In this document: positions 51,005 to 60,018 of the stretch, piece by piece
Layout of the letters: every line of letters starts with the position of its first letter
Position numbering within the stretch: the first letter of the stretch is position 1
Source: Bacteroidia bacterium
Lineage (GTDB): Bacteria; Bacteroidota; Bacteroidia; Chitinophagales; Chitinophagaceae
Reading direction: 5' to 3'
Assembly: GCA_030427635.1 (NCBI GenBank)
Contig: JAUIBA010000003.1
Location: 1-64,000 of the forward strand
Length of the DNA stretch: 64,000 nt
Translations under genes and position numbers: made by a program
The notes under the pieces: generated by a model
Seen by the model: the letters and a program-made list of their open reading frames with translations, nothing else
Databases searched by the model: none
Told to the model about the DNA's origin: nothing

Positions 51005-51034
51005 GATGGACAACAAACACGCTATGATGGACAA
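51005..51034 (-). promoter_or_regulatory. paired direct repeats, probable LytTR operator
   Basis: GATGGACAA occurs exactly twice, at 51005-51013 and 51026-51034, start to start 21 bp. LytTR domains bind two 9-bp direct repeats separated by 12-13 bp, which is this geometry. The site lies 70-100 bp upstream of the Spy-like/TonB receptor operon and directly after the LytTR gene. Confidence 0.6.
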
Positions 51035-51059
51035 TCCGCACGGTAAACAGTCAGCCGGT

Positions 51060-51827
51060 TCAGCTCTGGCCCCACCATTTCAGAAAGTCGGCTGTGCGTA
51101 TCTTACTGATGACAATATGCTCTGGTGCGGTTATGGATAGCTTCACCAGAAGGCGCCTGTTAAAGTAATGCTCGGCCATTTGTATCGCTTTTCTGCTGAT
51201 GATGAATTGCCTGTTTGCTCTGAAGAAGGTGCCGCCATCCAGTTGCTTTTCCATATCATCCAGGGTGCCGCTTATGCGGTACACTCTTCCGTTATGGCCA
51301 TGTATAGCCAGCCCCTCATTGCCCAGATATATGAATGCGATGTCACTGGTGCTTACAGGGATTATTTTGTCAGATTCATGTACCAGCAGGGTGCTTTTGT
51401 ATTGCCGCTCCATGCCCGATAGCAGTGCTGCTATTTTATCTGTATAGCTGTGTGTGTCCTGTGTTACGTGTGCTTTTATTTTCAGGTACTTATCTACAGC
51501 CTGTTTCAGCCTGCTCTCATCTATAGGTTTCAGCAGGTAGTCTATCCCGTTGGTCTCAAATGCTTTGATGGCATATTCATCAAATGCCGTGCAGAAGATG
51601 ATGGGAGTATTTATGTGCACATTGGAGAAGATATCAAAACTCAGTCCGTCTGCCAGTTGTATGTCTGACACGATAAGGTCAGGAGCTTCGTTTTGCTCCA
51701 GCCATTTTATACCACCCTTTACAGTTGGTATTATATCCGCTATTGTTACCTCGGCCGATATGGTTTCCAGCAGTTTCTGCAGCTCTCTCGCAGTCTTTAT
51801 CTCGTCCTCTATTATCAGTATGTTCAT
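51060..51827 (-). CDS. LytTR-family response regulator
   Basis: A 255-residue response regulator. The receiver domain has the acidic pocket (IIEDE), the phospho-acceptor D55 in LIVSDIQLADG, and CTAFDEYAIKAFETNGIDYLLKP at the end. The C-terminal LytTR DNA-binding domain runs from about 145 (VHESDKIIPVSTSDIAFIYL) to 255, with TFFRANRQFIIS. The gene overlaps the kinase gene by 4 bp (ATGA), so they are translated together. Adjacent direct repeats at 51005-51034 are the likely target. Confidence 0.93.
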   Translation of the reverse strand: MNILIIEDEIKTARELQKLLETISAEVTIADIIPTVKGGIKWLEQNEAPDLIVSDIQLADGLSFDIFSNVHINTPIIFCTAFDEYAIKAFETNGIDYLLKPIDESRLKQAVDKYLKIKAHVTQDTHSYTDKIAALLSGMERQYKSTLLVHESDKIIPVSTSDIAFIYLGNEGLAIHGHNGRVYRISGTLDDMEKQLDGGTFFRANRQFIISRKAIQMAEHYFNRRLLVKLSITAPEHIVISKIRTADFLKWWGQS

Positions 51828-52840
51828 GCGGGAATGAGTGGTATTCTTACTACAAATGAGTCATGGTTAATGTCGGTCTCCATACTTCTCTGGCACAGTA
51901 GCCGGTACCGTTCGCGAATGTTATGCAGGCCCGTACCTGTCTGTTCTGCTACAGATAGTCTCCTGTTCAGGTTATTGGCTACTTCCAGCATATCATCTTT
52001 CCAGCGTATGTCTATTGTCAGCGGTTCCTCTACCGATACTATATTATGTTTTATAGCATTCTCTATCAGTATCTGTAATGCAAGCGGTGGTAGTTTATGG
52101 TGCAGTGCTGCCTCTGGTATTTCTTTGTTGATGAGCAGTGCATTTTCATACCGCTCTTTCAGTATTGCCAGGTATGACTCTGTAAATTCCATCTCATCTT
52201 TCAGCGTAGCCATGCTGTTGTCATTATAGCTCAGCAGGTACCGGTACACATGCGATAGCTGCACTATATACTGCCGTGCATCCGGTGCATCTGTCATTGT
52301 TTTCAGTGTGTTCAGAGAGTTGAATAGGAAGTGGGGACTTACCTGCTGTTTCAGCAGGCTTAGTCTTGCTTCCAGGTTTTCTTTTTTCAGTTGTTCAATT
52401 TCCATTTTTGCCCGCTGTACATGTTGTGTCATGGCAAAGTAGTAGATGACAAAGTATTGAAACGAACCTATTACCAGTCCTCTTATGCCCGGTAGGAATA
52501 AGAGTCTGCGCCTTGCCAGTACAAGGTCTTCTGCCATGTATGAGTCAGGGGCTATAATGCTGTAAAGTGTTTCATGTGCATAGGATAGTATTACTGCCAT
52601 TATCACACCGGTTATACCCCTCAACCATTGACGCTTTAGGCTTTCTCTTCCGGTACTGCCTGTCTGATGCACTACCTGTAGTACTGCCCAAGATAGTGTA
52701 AGGTAGAGGAAGGTGAGTGCCGCAAAGGAGAAGAACCCCACGGCAGGTTGGTCGCCTATGCGTATAAGGCGCCTCAGGGAAAGTACAAGCGTCAGGAGTA
52801 CTGACAATATAATGCCGGGTAGGAGCTGATATTTCTTCAT
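51824..52840 (-). CDS. LytS-type sensor histidine kinase
   Basis: A 338-residue membrane kinase: four hydrophobic segments in the first 140 residues, then the His_kinase (PF06580) domain with QQVSPHFLFNSLNTLKTM (phospho-acceptor H170), the N box LALQILIENAIKHNIV and the G box GTGLHNIRERYRLL. No extra sensory domain is present, so the signal is probably sensed within the membrane or by a partner. Cognate regulator: the overlapping LytTR gene. Confidence 0.93.
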   Translation of the reverse strand: MKKYQLLPGIILSVLLTLVLSLRRLIRIGDQPAVGFFSFAALTFLYLTLSWAVLQVVHQTGSTGRESLKRQWLRGITGVIMAVILSYAHETLYSIIAPDSYMAEDLVLARRRLLFLPGIRGLVIGSFQYFVIYYFAMTQHVQRAKMEIEQLKKENLEARLSLLKQQVSPHFLFNSLNTLKTMTDAPDARQYIVQLSHVYRYLLSYNDNSMATLKDEMEFTESYLAILKERYENALLINKEIPEAALHHKLPPLALQILIENAIKHNIVSVEEPLTIDIRWKDDMLEVANNLNRRLSVAEQTGTGLHNIRERYRLLCQRSMETDINHDSFVVRIPLIPA

Positions 52841-52899
52841 ACTTATTCGGAATATAAAGTTATACCAGTTGGGTCACTACCGTATATCAGGTACCGCAG

Positions 52900-52929
52900 G
52901 ATGGACAAAATAGCGGCTGAAATGGAATT
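52900..52929. promoter_or_regulatory. second LytTR-like direct repeat upstream of the kinase gene
   Basis: GATGGACAA (52900-52908) recurs, with a degenerate second half-site AATGGAATT (52921-52929; ATGGA core shared), again 21 bp start to start. It lies between the divergent kinase gene and the DUF1275 gene and may serve autoregulation. Confidence 0.45.
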
Positions 52930-52974
52930 TGCGACAGCTGGAATATCTGAGCTTTTCCTCACCTTTGCATACAA

Positions 52975-53691
52975 ATGCTCAGACATACAGGGCAGCGCAG
53001 GAGTTTTTTACATGATTTGCGACTGGCAGTTTTGCTTAGTCTTAGTGCTGGTTTTATCAATGCAGCAGGTTTTATAGCATTTCAGCTACTCACTACAAAT
53101 GTTACGGGTCACGCAGCCTTACTGGCTGTGAATATTGCACAGGGCGATTATGCACTGGTGCAGATGGCAGCACTTTGGTTACTCCTGTTTCTTGCCGGTG
53201 CTTTCTCCTCAGGCCTTATTATTGCGAGGGTAGGCAGGGACCGTACTGCGGCATACGTTATTCCCATTCTCATAATTATGGCGGTTGTACTTGCTGTTGC
53301 CTTGTTGGGAGCATCTGCGCAGGAGCATGTATTGTACACCCGTTATATGGCTGGTGCATTGCTCTATGCTATGGGCATGCAGAATGCGCTGGTATCCGTT
53401 ATCTCCGGTGCAGTAGTACGCACTACACATCTCACCGGTATGTTTACCGATTTGGGTATAGACCTTTCGGCTATGGTTTCTGGTGGTGAGCGGTCACAGC
53501 TGCGTCAGAGTATTCTGCTGCGCGTCACTATCATTCTTTCTTTCCTCTCTGGTGGTGTAGCAGGTAGTCTGTTGTTTATGAGCTGGCAGTTCAGTGCCTT
53601 TTTTGTGCCAGCAGCCATTTTGCTGGCGGCACTGTTTTACGATTATTTCCGCATCCGGCTAGTTCGTGCCGTACGCAGGCATCAGCAGTAG
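52975..53691 (+). CDS. DUF1275 (YoaK-like) membrane protein
   Basis: A 238-residue protein with six hydrophobic segments. The early LSLSAGFINAAGFIAFQLLTTNVTGHAALL and the later YAMGMQNALVSVISGAVVRTTHLTGMFTDLG segments are the duplicated signature of DUF1275 (each with NA...T--TG). The role is unknown. A CACCTTTGC box at 52960-52968 lies 6 bp before the ATG. The LytTR-like repeat at 52900-52929 sits in the right place to control it too, so it may belong to the regulon. Confidence 0.85.
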   Translation: MLRHTGQRRSFLHDLRLAVLLSLSAGFINAAGFIAFQLLTTNVTGHAALLAVNIAQGDYALVQMAALWLLLFLAGAFSSGLIIARVGRDRTAAYVIPILIIMAVVLAVALLGASAQEHVLYTRYMAGALLYAMGMQNALVSVISGAVVRTTHLTGMFTDLGIDLSAMVSGGERSQLRQSILLRVTIILSFLSGGVAGSLLFMSWQFSAFFVPAAILLAALFYDYFRIRLVRAVRRHQQ

Positions 53692-53762
53692 CAGGTAGTA
53701 CCGGATGTTGTTTATCCTGTATCATCTTATATCGTCGTACTTTTATCAATAAAAACACAAGT

Positions 53763-54527
53763 ATGTCAGTAACTAATGAGCGCGAGCTTACAGGTATGGA
53801 ACGGGTAAGTGATGTAGTGGCCTGTACACTTAGAGAAATGATGGAGTATGCACGTCCCGGTATGACCACAAAAGAGCTGGACGATTTCGGTGGGCGGTTG
53901 CTGGCAAAATTTGGTGCCCGTTCTGCTCCGTACCTCACATACCGCTTCCCGGGGCATACCTGCATTAGCATTCGTAATGAGTTTTGCCACGGTATCCCAT
54001 CTACCCGTAAGGTGCTGGAGGAGGGCGATTTAATTAACATTGATGTGTCTGCAGAGCTGGGTGGCTTCTGGGCAGATAATGGAGCCTCTTTTGTCCTGGG
54101 ACCAGACATTCACGGTCATGGCCGTTTGGTCAGTGCTTCTGAGCGCATTCTCGGCATGGCGCTATCAGCTATTACTGACGGGGTGCGCATTGCAGATGTA
54201 GGTGGTATAATGGAGGCCGAGGCTAAACGCAGTGGCTTTAAAGTGGTACGTAACCTTACCGGGCATGGGGTAGGGCGTAGCCTGCATGAAGAGCCTTCAG
54301 AAATAGCTAACTACCGCGATGTGTTCAATCGTCGCCGGTTCAAGAAAAACTCTGTTGTCGCCGTTGAGACTTTTATTGCTACCGACTCTTCTATTGCCGT
54401 CACCCTGCGTGATGGCTGGACCATGGTAGGGAACAAAGGTGGCTATATGGCACAGCACGAGCATACTGTTATGGTTACAGAGGCCGGGCCGCTTATTCTT
54501 ACGCATAAGAACGGCGTTTGTGCCTGA
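53763..54527 (+). CDS. map: type I methionine aminopeptidase
   Basis: Removes the initiator Met from new proteins. The 254-residue, extension-free form shows all metal ligands: NIDVSAELGGFWADNGASF (two Asp), LTGHGVGRSLHEEP (His), VVAVETFIAT (Glu) and QHEHTVMVTE (Glu). HGIPSTRKVLEEGDLINID (first His for substrate binding) is intact. The gene follows DUF1275 by 71 bp and stands alone rather than in the usual secY-map-infA cluster, so a second copy elsewhere in the genome is likely. Confidence 0.95.
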   Translation: MSVTNERELTGMERVSDVVACTLREMMEYARPGMTTKELDDFGGRLLAKFGARSAPYLTYRFPGHTCISIRNEFCHGIPSTRKVLEEGDLINIDVSAELGGFWADNGASFVLGPDIHGHGRLVSASERILGMALSAITDGVRIADVGGIMEAEAKRSGFKVVRNLTGHGVGRSLHEEPSEIANYRDVFNRRRFKKNSVVAVETFIATDSSIAVTLRDGWTMVGNKGGYMAQHEHTVMVTEAGPLILTHKNGVCA

Positions 54528-54617
54528 TGTGTCACTGCTTACAGGTATTACCATTGTTTTGTAATATCCGGTATCTTTATTGTGCATTTTTATTTTATCT
54601 GATTTCATCCCTCGCTT

Positions 54618-56864
54618 ATGCTGAAACAATTACTTTTTTCCTGCTTGTTCGCCTCTGCTACAGTTGTTGCTCACGGGCAGCAGGCTACACTCTCAGCGCA
54701 TACCCGTCTGTACCTGCATAAGGTAGCGCAGCATCCCGGCGACTTTGTACCGCTTGACGGATTTGTGTACAAGAGCATAGCTGGTCAGCCTTTTGTCAGT
54801 ACGCTTATTAAGGTTAATGGTACTGTTAGTGAGTCGGCACTCACAGCTCTGGGAGCGCATGTAGGTACAAAAGCCGGTACCGTTTGGACGGTGCAGGTGC
54901 CTTATAGTAATGTGGAGGCGTTGAGTCATGTTGCAGGTATATCACACATAGATATGGACCTCCCTGTCATCCCATGCCTGGATAATGCACGTAAGACCAC
55001 AAAGGCCGATTCGGCCCAGCTAGGCATAGGGCTGCCTTTACCTGTGACGGGTAAGAATGTGGTAGTTGGTATTATTGATGCCGGTTTTGATTATGATCAC
55101 CCTACGCTATACGATACTGCACATACACAGTACAGAGTGCGCCGTGTATGGGCACAGAAAAACACAGGTACGCCACCCATAGGCTACACCTATGGCAGAG
55201 AGTTTACAGACCCTTATGTAATGAGGGCCTGGGGCTATGATACAGGTATCACTACACACGGTACACACGTGGCTGGCATTGCTGCCGGGTCAGGGTATGG
55301 CAGTGCCGGTAATAACCGTTACCGGGGTATGGCTTATGAAAGCGATCTGGTATTTGTAGGTATCATGCCGGCTCCCGGTCAGTGGGCTGCCGGTGGCTCT
55401 ACCGATATACTGGATGGTATGAACTATATATACAACTACGCGGCATCGGTATACAAACCATGTATTGTAAATCTCAGCTGGGGTAGTAGCATTGGGCCAC
55501 ATGATGGTCATTCGTTATTCAGTCAGGCATGCGATGCCCTCACCGGTCCCGGACGTATTTTTGCGGCCAGTGCCGGGAATAATGGTGGGGATACCATACA
55601 CCTGCAGAAGACATTTACAGCTACAGATAATTCTGTAAGCACCTTTGTTACTTTCTCTGATCAGCTCGACTCTGCTAATCAGAAAACGTGGATAGATGTA
55701 TGGGGCGATACTGCTCAGTCATTCTGTCTTTCTCTGAAGTTATATAATGGTACTGCTCTGGTAGATTCCACTATTCCCATTTGTATAGCCGATACCCTGC
55801 AGAGCTACGTACTCACCGGGTCTGATGCTCACCCTCTTTATGTTACCATCAGCATGACGGCTAATGAGTACAACGGCAAGCCGCATGCATTTGTTTCCCT
55901 GCATAGTCTTTCGTCCGATAATATCTGTCTCACTGCTACCGGTACCTCAGGCACCATACACATGTGGGAGGGTTATATCCATCCTCCCGTAGGTTATTAT
56001 GGGGCATTGAAAAAGCTGGGATATCCCTGGGCAGTATCGGGCGATACAAAAGCCACAGTATCCGATATCAGTGCCAGTTATTCTGCTATTAGTGTAGGTG
56101 CTTATGTAAGTAAAGCATCATTCCGTAACATAGGTGGCGTAAACCTGAGTTATCCCGGTGCTGTTAATGGGCGTATTGCGCCCTTCTCTAGTCTGGGCCC
56201 TCTGCCCGATGGGCGCACAAAGCCCGATATCACAGGGCCGGGTATGGCACTGGCCTCGGCCATCAGCTCTTATGATACCTCTTATGCTGTAGGTGGCGAT
56301 AACCGTATTGCAGTTATCAGCGAGTCGTCTATGGGTGGGCGTACTTATCCCTATGCCATGGCGGCAGGCACATCTATGTCTTCGCCGGCCACATCGGGTA
56401 TCATAGCCATGCTGCTGCAGATGGACGCTACCCTCACCCCCGACTCAGTAAAGAGTATTCTGAGGCTTACAGCTATTACAGATGCCAATACCGGCACCAT
56501 ACCTGCTGCCGGTAGCAATACATGGGGATATGGCAAGGTGAATGCATACAAGGCCCTGAGACATATGGCCGCTCAGGTATCTGTAAAGAATGAAATCAGT
56601 GACGATATTACTGATTGCCTGGTATATCCCAATCCTTCAGATGGGAACTATACAATACTTTTCCATAATACCGGCAGGTATAAAAGCGCCGATATACAGG
56701 TGCTTGATATAACAGGTAAAGTAGTGTACAGCGCAGCACATGCATTAGGCGATAATTACACCCAAATTCAGGTAACACTGCCGGCATTACCACATGGCGT
56801 CTATTTTACATGCATCACCTGTGGTGGTAAGTCCAACGTAATTCGCACATTATTAAATCGTTAG
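54618..56864 (+). CDS. S8 subtilisin-like protease with T9SS sorting domain
   Basis: The signal peptide (ending AHGQQ) is followed by a propeptide-like section (to about residue 140), then the S8 catalytic domain with D154 (VGIIDAGFDYDHP), H214 (THGTHVAGIAAG), Asn of the oxyanion hole (AASAGNNGG) and S586 (AAGTSMSSPATSG). A domain of about 200 residues is inserted between the His and Ser parts. The C-terminal ~80 residues are a type A sorting domain (CLVYPNPSDGNYTIL, LPHGVYFTCI). It is a secreted or cell-surface endopeptidase. Confidence 0.92.
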   Translation: MLKQLLFSCLFASATVVAHGQQATLSAHTRLYLHKVAQHPGDFVPLDGFVYKSIAGQPFVSTLIKVNGTVSESALTALGAHVGTKAGTVWTVQVPYSNVEALSHVAGISHIDMDLPVIPCLDNARKTTKADSAQLGIGLPLPVTGKNVVVGIIDAGFDYDHPTLYDTAHTQYRVRRVWAQKNTGTPPIGYTYGREFTDPYVMRAWGYDTGITTHGTHVAGIAAGSGYGSAGNNRYRGMAYESDLVFVGIMPAPGQWAAGGSTDILDGMNYIYNYAASVYKPCIVNLSWGSSIGPHDGHSLFSQACDALTGPGRIFAASAGNNGGDTIHLQKTFTATDNSVSTFVTFSDQLDSANQKTWIDVWGDTAQSFCLSLKLYNGTALVDSTIPICIADTLQSYVLTGSDAHPLYVTISMTANEYNGKPHAFVSLHSLSSDNICLTATGTSGTIHMWEGYIHPPVGYYGALKKLGYPWAVSGDTKATVSDISASYSAISVGAYVSKASFRNIGGVNLSYPGAVNGRIAPFSSLGPLPDGRTKPDITGPGMALASAISSYDTSYAVGGDNRIAVISESSMGGRTYPYAMAAGTSMSSPATSGIIAMLLQMDATLTPDSVKSILRLTAITDANTGTIPAAGSNTWGYGKVNAYKALRHMAAQVSVKNEISDDITDCLVYPNPSDGNYTILFHNTGRYKSADIQVLDITGKVVYSAAHALGDNYTQIQVTLPALPHGVYFTCITCGGKSNVIRTLLNR

Positions 56865-56883
56865 GCTTCTTAATAATCTTCAG

Positions 56884-56914
56884 GCGGCAGGCACCATTGG
56901 TGTTTGCCGCTTTT
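56884..56914 (+). terminator. intrinsic terminator after the subtilase gene
   Basis: A 12-bp stem (GCGGCAGGCACC / GGTGTTTGCCGC, two G-U pairs) with a 3-nt loop is followed by TTTT, 19 bp past the stop codon. Confidence 0.8.
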
Positions 56915-57057
56915 CATTTATAACAAAACTATTGCAAATGCACAGATTATAGATTAATTTAACAGTCGTAAATTCGCTGACTTTTTTAAAAAATAGTGAT
57001 TCCCTTAATATTTATTTCGGCGAATTTTTAATAACTTTCAGTTAAATTAATTTCTCT

Positions 57058-59280
57058 ATGAACGCAGTAGGAAGCAGTGCAAAGGTGAACCTTAAAAAGG
57101 AGCTGCAGCGGTATTTTGGCTTCGATAATTTCAAGGGAGAGCAGGAAAAGATTATCAAAAGCATTCTTTCAGGGAAAGATACATTTGTTATTATGCCTAC
57201 GGGTGGCGGTAAGTCTATGTGCTACCAGCTACCTGCACTGCTGAGTGATGGCGTAGCCATTATTGTTTCTCCGCTTATCGCGCTGATGAAAAATCAGGTC
57301 GATTTGATTCGTGGATATAGTGCCAGTGATAATATCGCTCACTTTCTTAATTCCACGCTTAGTAAGGCACAGCAGAAGAAGGTAAAAACAGACCTTACTG
57401 AAGGCCGTACCAAGATGCTTTATGTAGCGCCTGAAACACTCACCAAGCAGGAGAACATCGCTTTCTTTTCTGACCTCAATATATCATTTGTAGCTGTAGA
57501 CGAAGCGCACTGTATCTCAGAATGGGGACACGACTTCAGGCCTGAATACCGCAAGCTGCGCGACATGATAGATATGATAAGCCCTGAGCTGCCTATCATT
57601 GCCCTTACAGCTACAGCTACACCTAAGGTTCAGGACGATATTGTAAAGAACCTCACCCTCAGAGAACCCAACATCTTTGTTGACTCTTTTAACAGGGCTA
57701 ATCTGTACTACGAAATCGTTCCCAAAACCTCAAAGGAGCAGACACTGAAAAGCATTGTGCGCTTCATCAATACCATGAAGGGTAAGAGCGGTATCATTTA
57801 TACCCTCAACCGTAAGACAACCGAGGAGCTGGCTCAGACACTCCAGGCCAATGGTATCAGTGCCGTAGCATATCATGCCGGGCTGGATGCGCAGGTTCGC
57901 TCAGGCCGTCAGGACCAGTTCCTGCTGGAAAAGGTAGATGTCATTGTTGCTACTATTGCATTTGGCATGGGTATAGATAAGCCCGATGTACGTTTTGTAA
58001 TACACTACAACATTCCTAAGTCGCTGGAAAACTATTATCAGGAAACCGGCCGTGCCGGTCGTGATGGTATGGAAGGCAAATGTCTTCTGTATTACTCTCA
58101 CAAGGATGTGCAGAAGCTGGAACACCTCATGCGCGATAAGCCCCTCAGCGAGCGCGAAATGGGAGCACAGCTCATATCAGAGACGCTGGCTTATGTAGAA
58201 AGTGGTGTGTGCCGCCGTAAGCTGCTGCTGCACTACTTTGGCGAGGAGTATAAAGGTGATAACTGTGGTAACTGCGACAACTGTAAGAATCCTAAAGAGA
58301 AACTGGAGGTTAAAGACAGTATCAAGATTACACTGGATGCTATTAAAGAGCTGGAGCAGCGTTTTGGAATAGAATATGTGGTCAATGTAATACTGGGCAA
58401 GGCCAACCCGCAGATAAATACTTTCCGTCACAACAAGCTCAAATCTTTTGGTGCCGGCCTTGTTATGGAAATGGATGCCAACTTCTGGAATTCACTCATT
58501 CGTCAGATGATGCTGGAAGGGCTTATCCGTAAAGATATTGAGGAGTATGGCCTGCTGAAGATTACAGAGAAAGGACAGAAGTTCCACAAGAAACCTTACT
58601 CTATCATGGTAGCGCTAAATCATAAGTATGAAGAGGCTACAGGTGATGATGATGAGGTGGCTACCGGCAGCGGCGGCCCCGCTACTACCGACCCTGTCCT
58701 CTTCGAAATGCTGAAGGATATGCGTAAGCAGGTAGCCCGTGAAAAGAACCTGCCGCCGTTTGTCATCTTCCTCGAAAACTCGCTGGAAGACATGGCAACC
58801 AACTATCCTACCTCTCTGCCTGAGCTGGAGAAGATACAGGGGGTAAGTAAAGGTAAGGCGCTGCGTTATGGTAAGAAGTTCGTAGAGCTCATCGCAAAGT
58901 ATGTGGAAGATAATGACATCGTGAAGCCCGACGATTTTGTGATGAAGAGTGTGGTGAATAAGAGCGGTATGAAGGTGTTCATTATCCAGAATATTGATAA
59001 GAAAATACCACTGGAAACCATTGCTAAGAACAAAGGTCTGTCCCTGCCCGATTTGCTGGTAGAGATGGAAACCATCGTCGCCAGTGGTACCAGACTCAAT
59101 CTTGACTACTGCCTGGAGCAGGAGCTGGATGAAAACGAGCAGGAAGATATCTTCGACTACTTCCGCAGCGCTCAGGACGATGATATGGAAAGTGCATGGG
59201 AAGAATTCCGCGATCGCGATGTAAGCATCGAGCATCTGAAGATGATGCGTATCAAGTTCATGAGCGAGTACGCTAACTAA
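57058..59280 (+). CDS. recQ: ATP-dependent DNA helicase RecQ, full-length form
   Basis: 740 residues. The helicase core has YFGFDNFKGEQEKII (motif 0), IMPTGGGKSMCYQLPAL, DEAHCISEWGHDFRPEY, ALTATAT, VATIAFGMGIDKPDVR and ENYYQETGRAGRDG. Then comes the zinc site (CRRKLLLHYF, CGNCDNC), the RQC winged helix, an HRDC domain (about 545-625: LLFEMLKDMRKQVAREKNL, in part) and a C-terminal ~90-residue helical extension with an acidic tail, typical of Bacteroidota RecQ. Together with the short RecQ at 37-39 kb it gives two RecQ helicases within 20 kb; this one looks like the housekeeping enzyme. Confidence 0.95.
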   Translation: MNAVGSSAKVNLKKELQRYFGFDNFKGEQEKIIKSILSGKDTFVIMPTGGGKSMCYQLPALLSDGVAIIVSPLIALMKNQVDLIRGYSASDNIAHFLNSTLSKAQQKKVKTDLTEGRTKMLYVAPETLTKQENIAFFSDLNISFVAVDEAHCISEWGHDFRPEYRKLRDMIDMISPELPIIALTATATPKVQDDIVKNLTLREPNIFVDSFNRANLYYEIVPKTSKEQTLKSIVRFINTMKGKSGIIYTLNRKTTEELAQTLQANGISAVAYHAGLDAQVRSGRQDQFLLEKVDVIVATIAFGMGIDKPDVRFVIHYNIPKSLENYYQETGRAGRDGMEGKCLLYYSHKDVQKLEHLMRDKPLSEREMGAQLISETLAYVESGVCRRKLLLHYFGEEYKGDNCGNCDNCKNPKEKLEVKDSIKITLDAIKELEQRFGIEYVVNVILGKANPQINTFRHNKLKSFGAGLVMEMDANFWNSLIRQMMLEGLIRKDIEEYGLLKITEKGQKFHKKPYSIMVALNHKYEEATGDDDEVATGSGGPATTDPVLFEMLKDMRKQVAREKNLPPFVIFLENSLEDMATNYPTSLPELEKIQGVSKGKALRYGKKFVELIAKYVEDNDIVKPDDFVMKSVVNKSGMKVFIIQNIDKKIPLETIAKNKGLSLPDLLVEMETIVASGTRLNLDYCLEQELDENEQEDIFDYFRSAQDDDMESAWEEFRDRDVSIEHLKMMRIKFMSEYAN

Positions 59281-59286
59281 CAATAT

Positions 59287-59295
59287 TACTTTTGC
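59287..59295 (+). promoter_or_regulatory. -7 box for yggS
   Basis: TACTTTTGC is an exact TAnnTTTGC located 7 bp after the recQ stop codon and 52 bp before the yggS ATG. Confidence 0.45.
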
Positions 59296-59329
59296 ACAGG
59301 CCGGACTCCCTCACAGGATTCCGGCCTGT
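59296..59329 (+). terminator. hairpin between recQ and yggS
   Basis: A perfect 10-bp stem (ACAGGCCGGA / TCCGGCCTGT) with a 14-nt loop. It directly follows the -7 box, so it lies at the 5' end of the yggS transcript, or acts as the recQ terminator, or both. Confidence 0.5.
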
Positions 59330-59346
59330 TACATTCATAAAATACC

Positions 59347-60018
59347 ATGGTCAATAAACCAGTCTGGGAAGCACTTACACAGGAATTAAACGCTGCAGGA
59401 GCTACACTGGTAGCCGTTTCCAAAACCAAACCCGCATCCGATATTCAGGAACTATACAATCTCGGTCAGCGCCATTTTGGGGAAAACTACGTGCAGGAGT
59501 TAGTTACAAAGCAGGAGCAGCTTCCTGCCGATATCTGCTGGCATTATATAGGTCACCTGCAATCCAATAAGGTAAAGTACATAGCTCCGTTCGTACATCT
59601 CATTCATGCTGTGGATAGCTATAAGCTGCTGGTAGAAATCAATAAGCAGGCCGAAAAGAACGGACGCGTCATTGACGTACTGTTACAGATGCACATTGCC
59701 GATGAGGAAACCAAGTTTGGCATGGAGGAGGCAGAGATATTCGGCCTTCTGGAGCATTATACAGCACAGCAGGATGCTATGCAGCATGTACGTATCTGTG
59801 GCCTTATGGGTATGGCGTCCAATACTGATGATGAAGCGAAGATATGCAGTGAGTTTGCCCGTCTCTGTAACTTCTTTACCCACCTTGCCGAAACAACTTT
59901 TTTCGCAAAACCATACTTCGCCATAAAGTCCATAGGTATGAGCAGCGATTATGGTCTGGCCCTTGCCGCTGGTGGCAATATGGTGCGCATTGGAAGTATG
60001 TTGTTTGGCAGCCGTTAA
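59347..60018 (+). CDS. YggS-family pyridoxal phosphate homeostasis protein
   Basis: PLP-binding protein of about 223 residues that adjusts vitamin B6 and amino-acid pools and has no known enzymatic activity. The lysine binding PLP lies in LVAVSKTKPASDIQ, followed by GQRHFGENYVQEL, WHYIGHLQSNKVKYIAP, GLMGMAS and the C-terminal SIGMSSDYGLALAAGGNMVRIGSMLFG (in part), the phosphate-binding segment. It overlaps the convergent ispF by 4 bp (60015-60018). Confidence 0.95.
   Translation: MVNKPVWEALTQELNAAGATLVAVSKTKPASDIQELYNLGQRHFGENYVQELVTKQEQLPADICWHYIGHLQSNKVKYIAPFVHLIHAVDSYKLLVEINKQAEKNGRVIDVLLQMHIADEETKFGMEEAEIFGLLEHYTAQQDAMQHVRICGLMGMASNTDDEAKICSEFARLCNFFTHLAETTFFAKPYFAIKSIGMSSDYGLALAAGGNMVRIGSMLFGSR

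Noticed and set aside
58615-59283. Minus-strand frame of 222 codons opposite the end of recQ
   Set aside because: Antisense to the HRDC and C-terminal region of RecQ, His/Leu-rich with no recognisable motif; a shadow frame.
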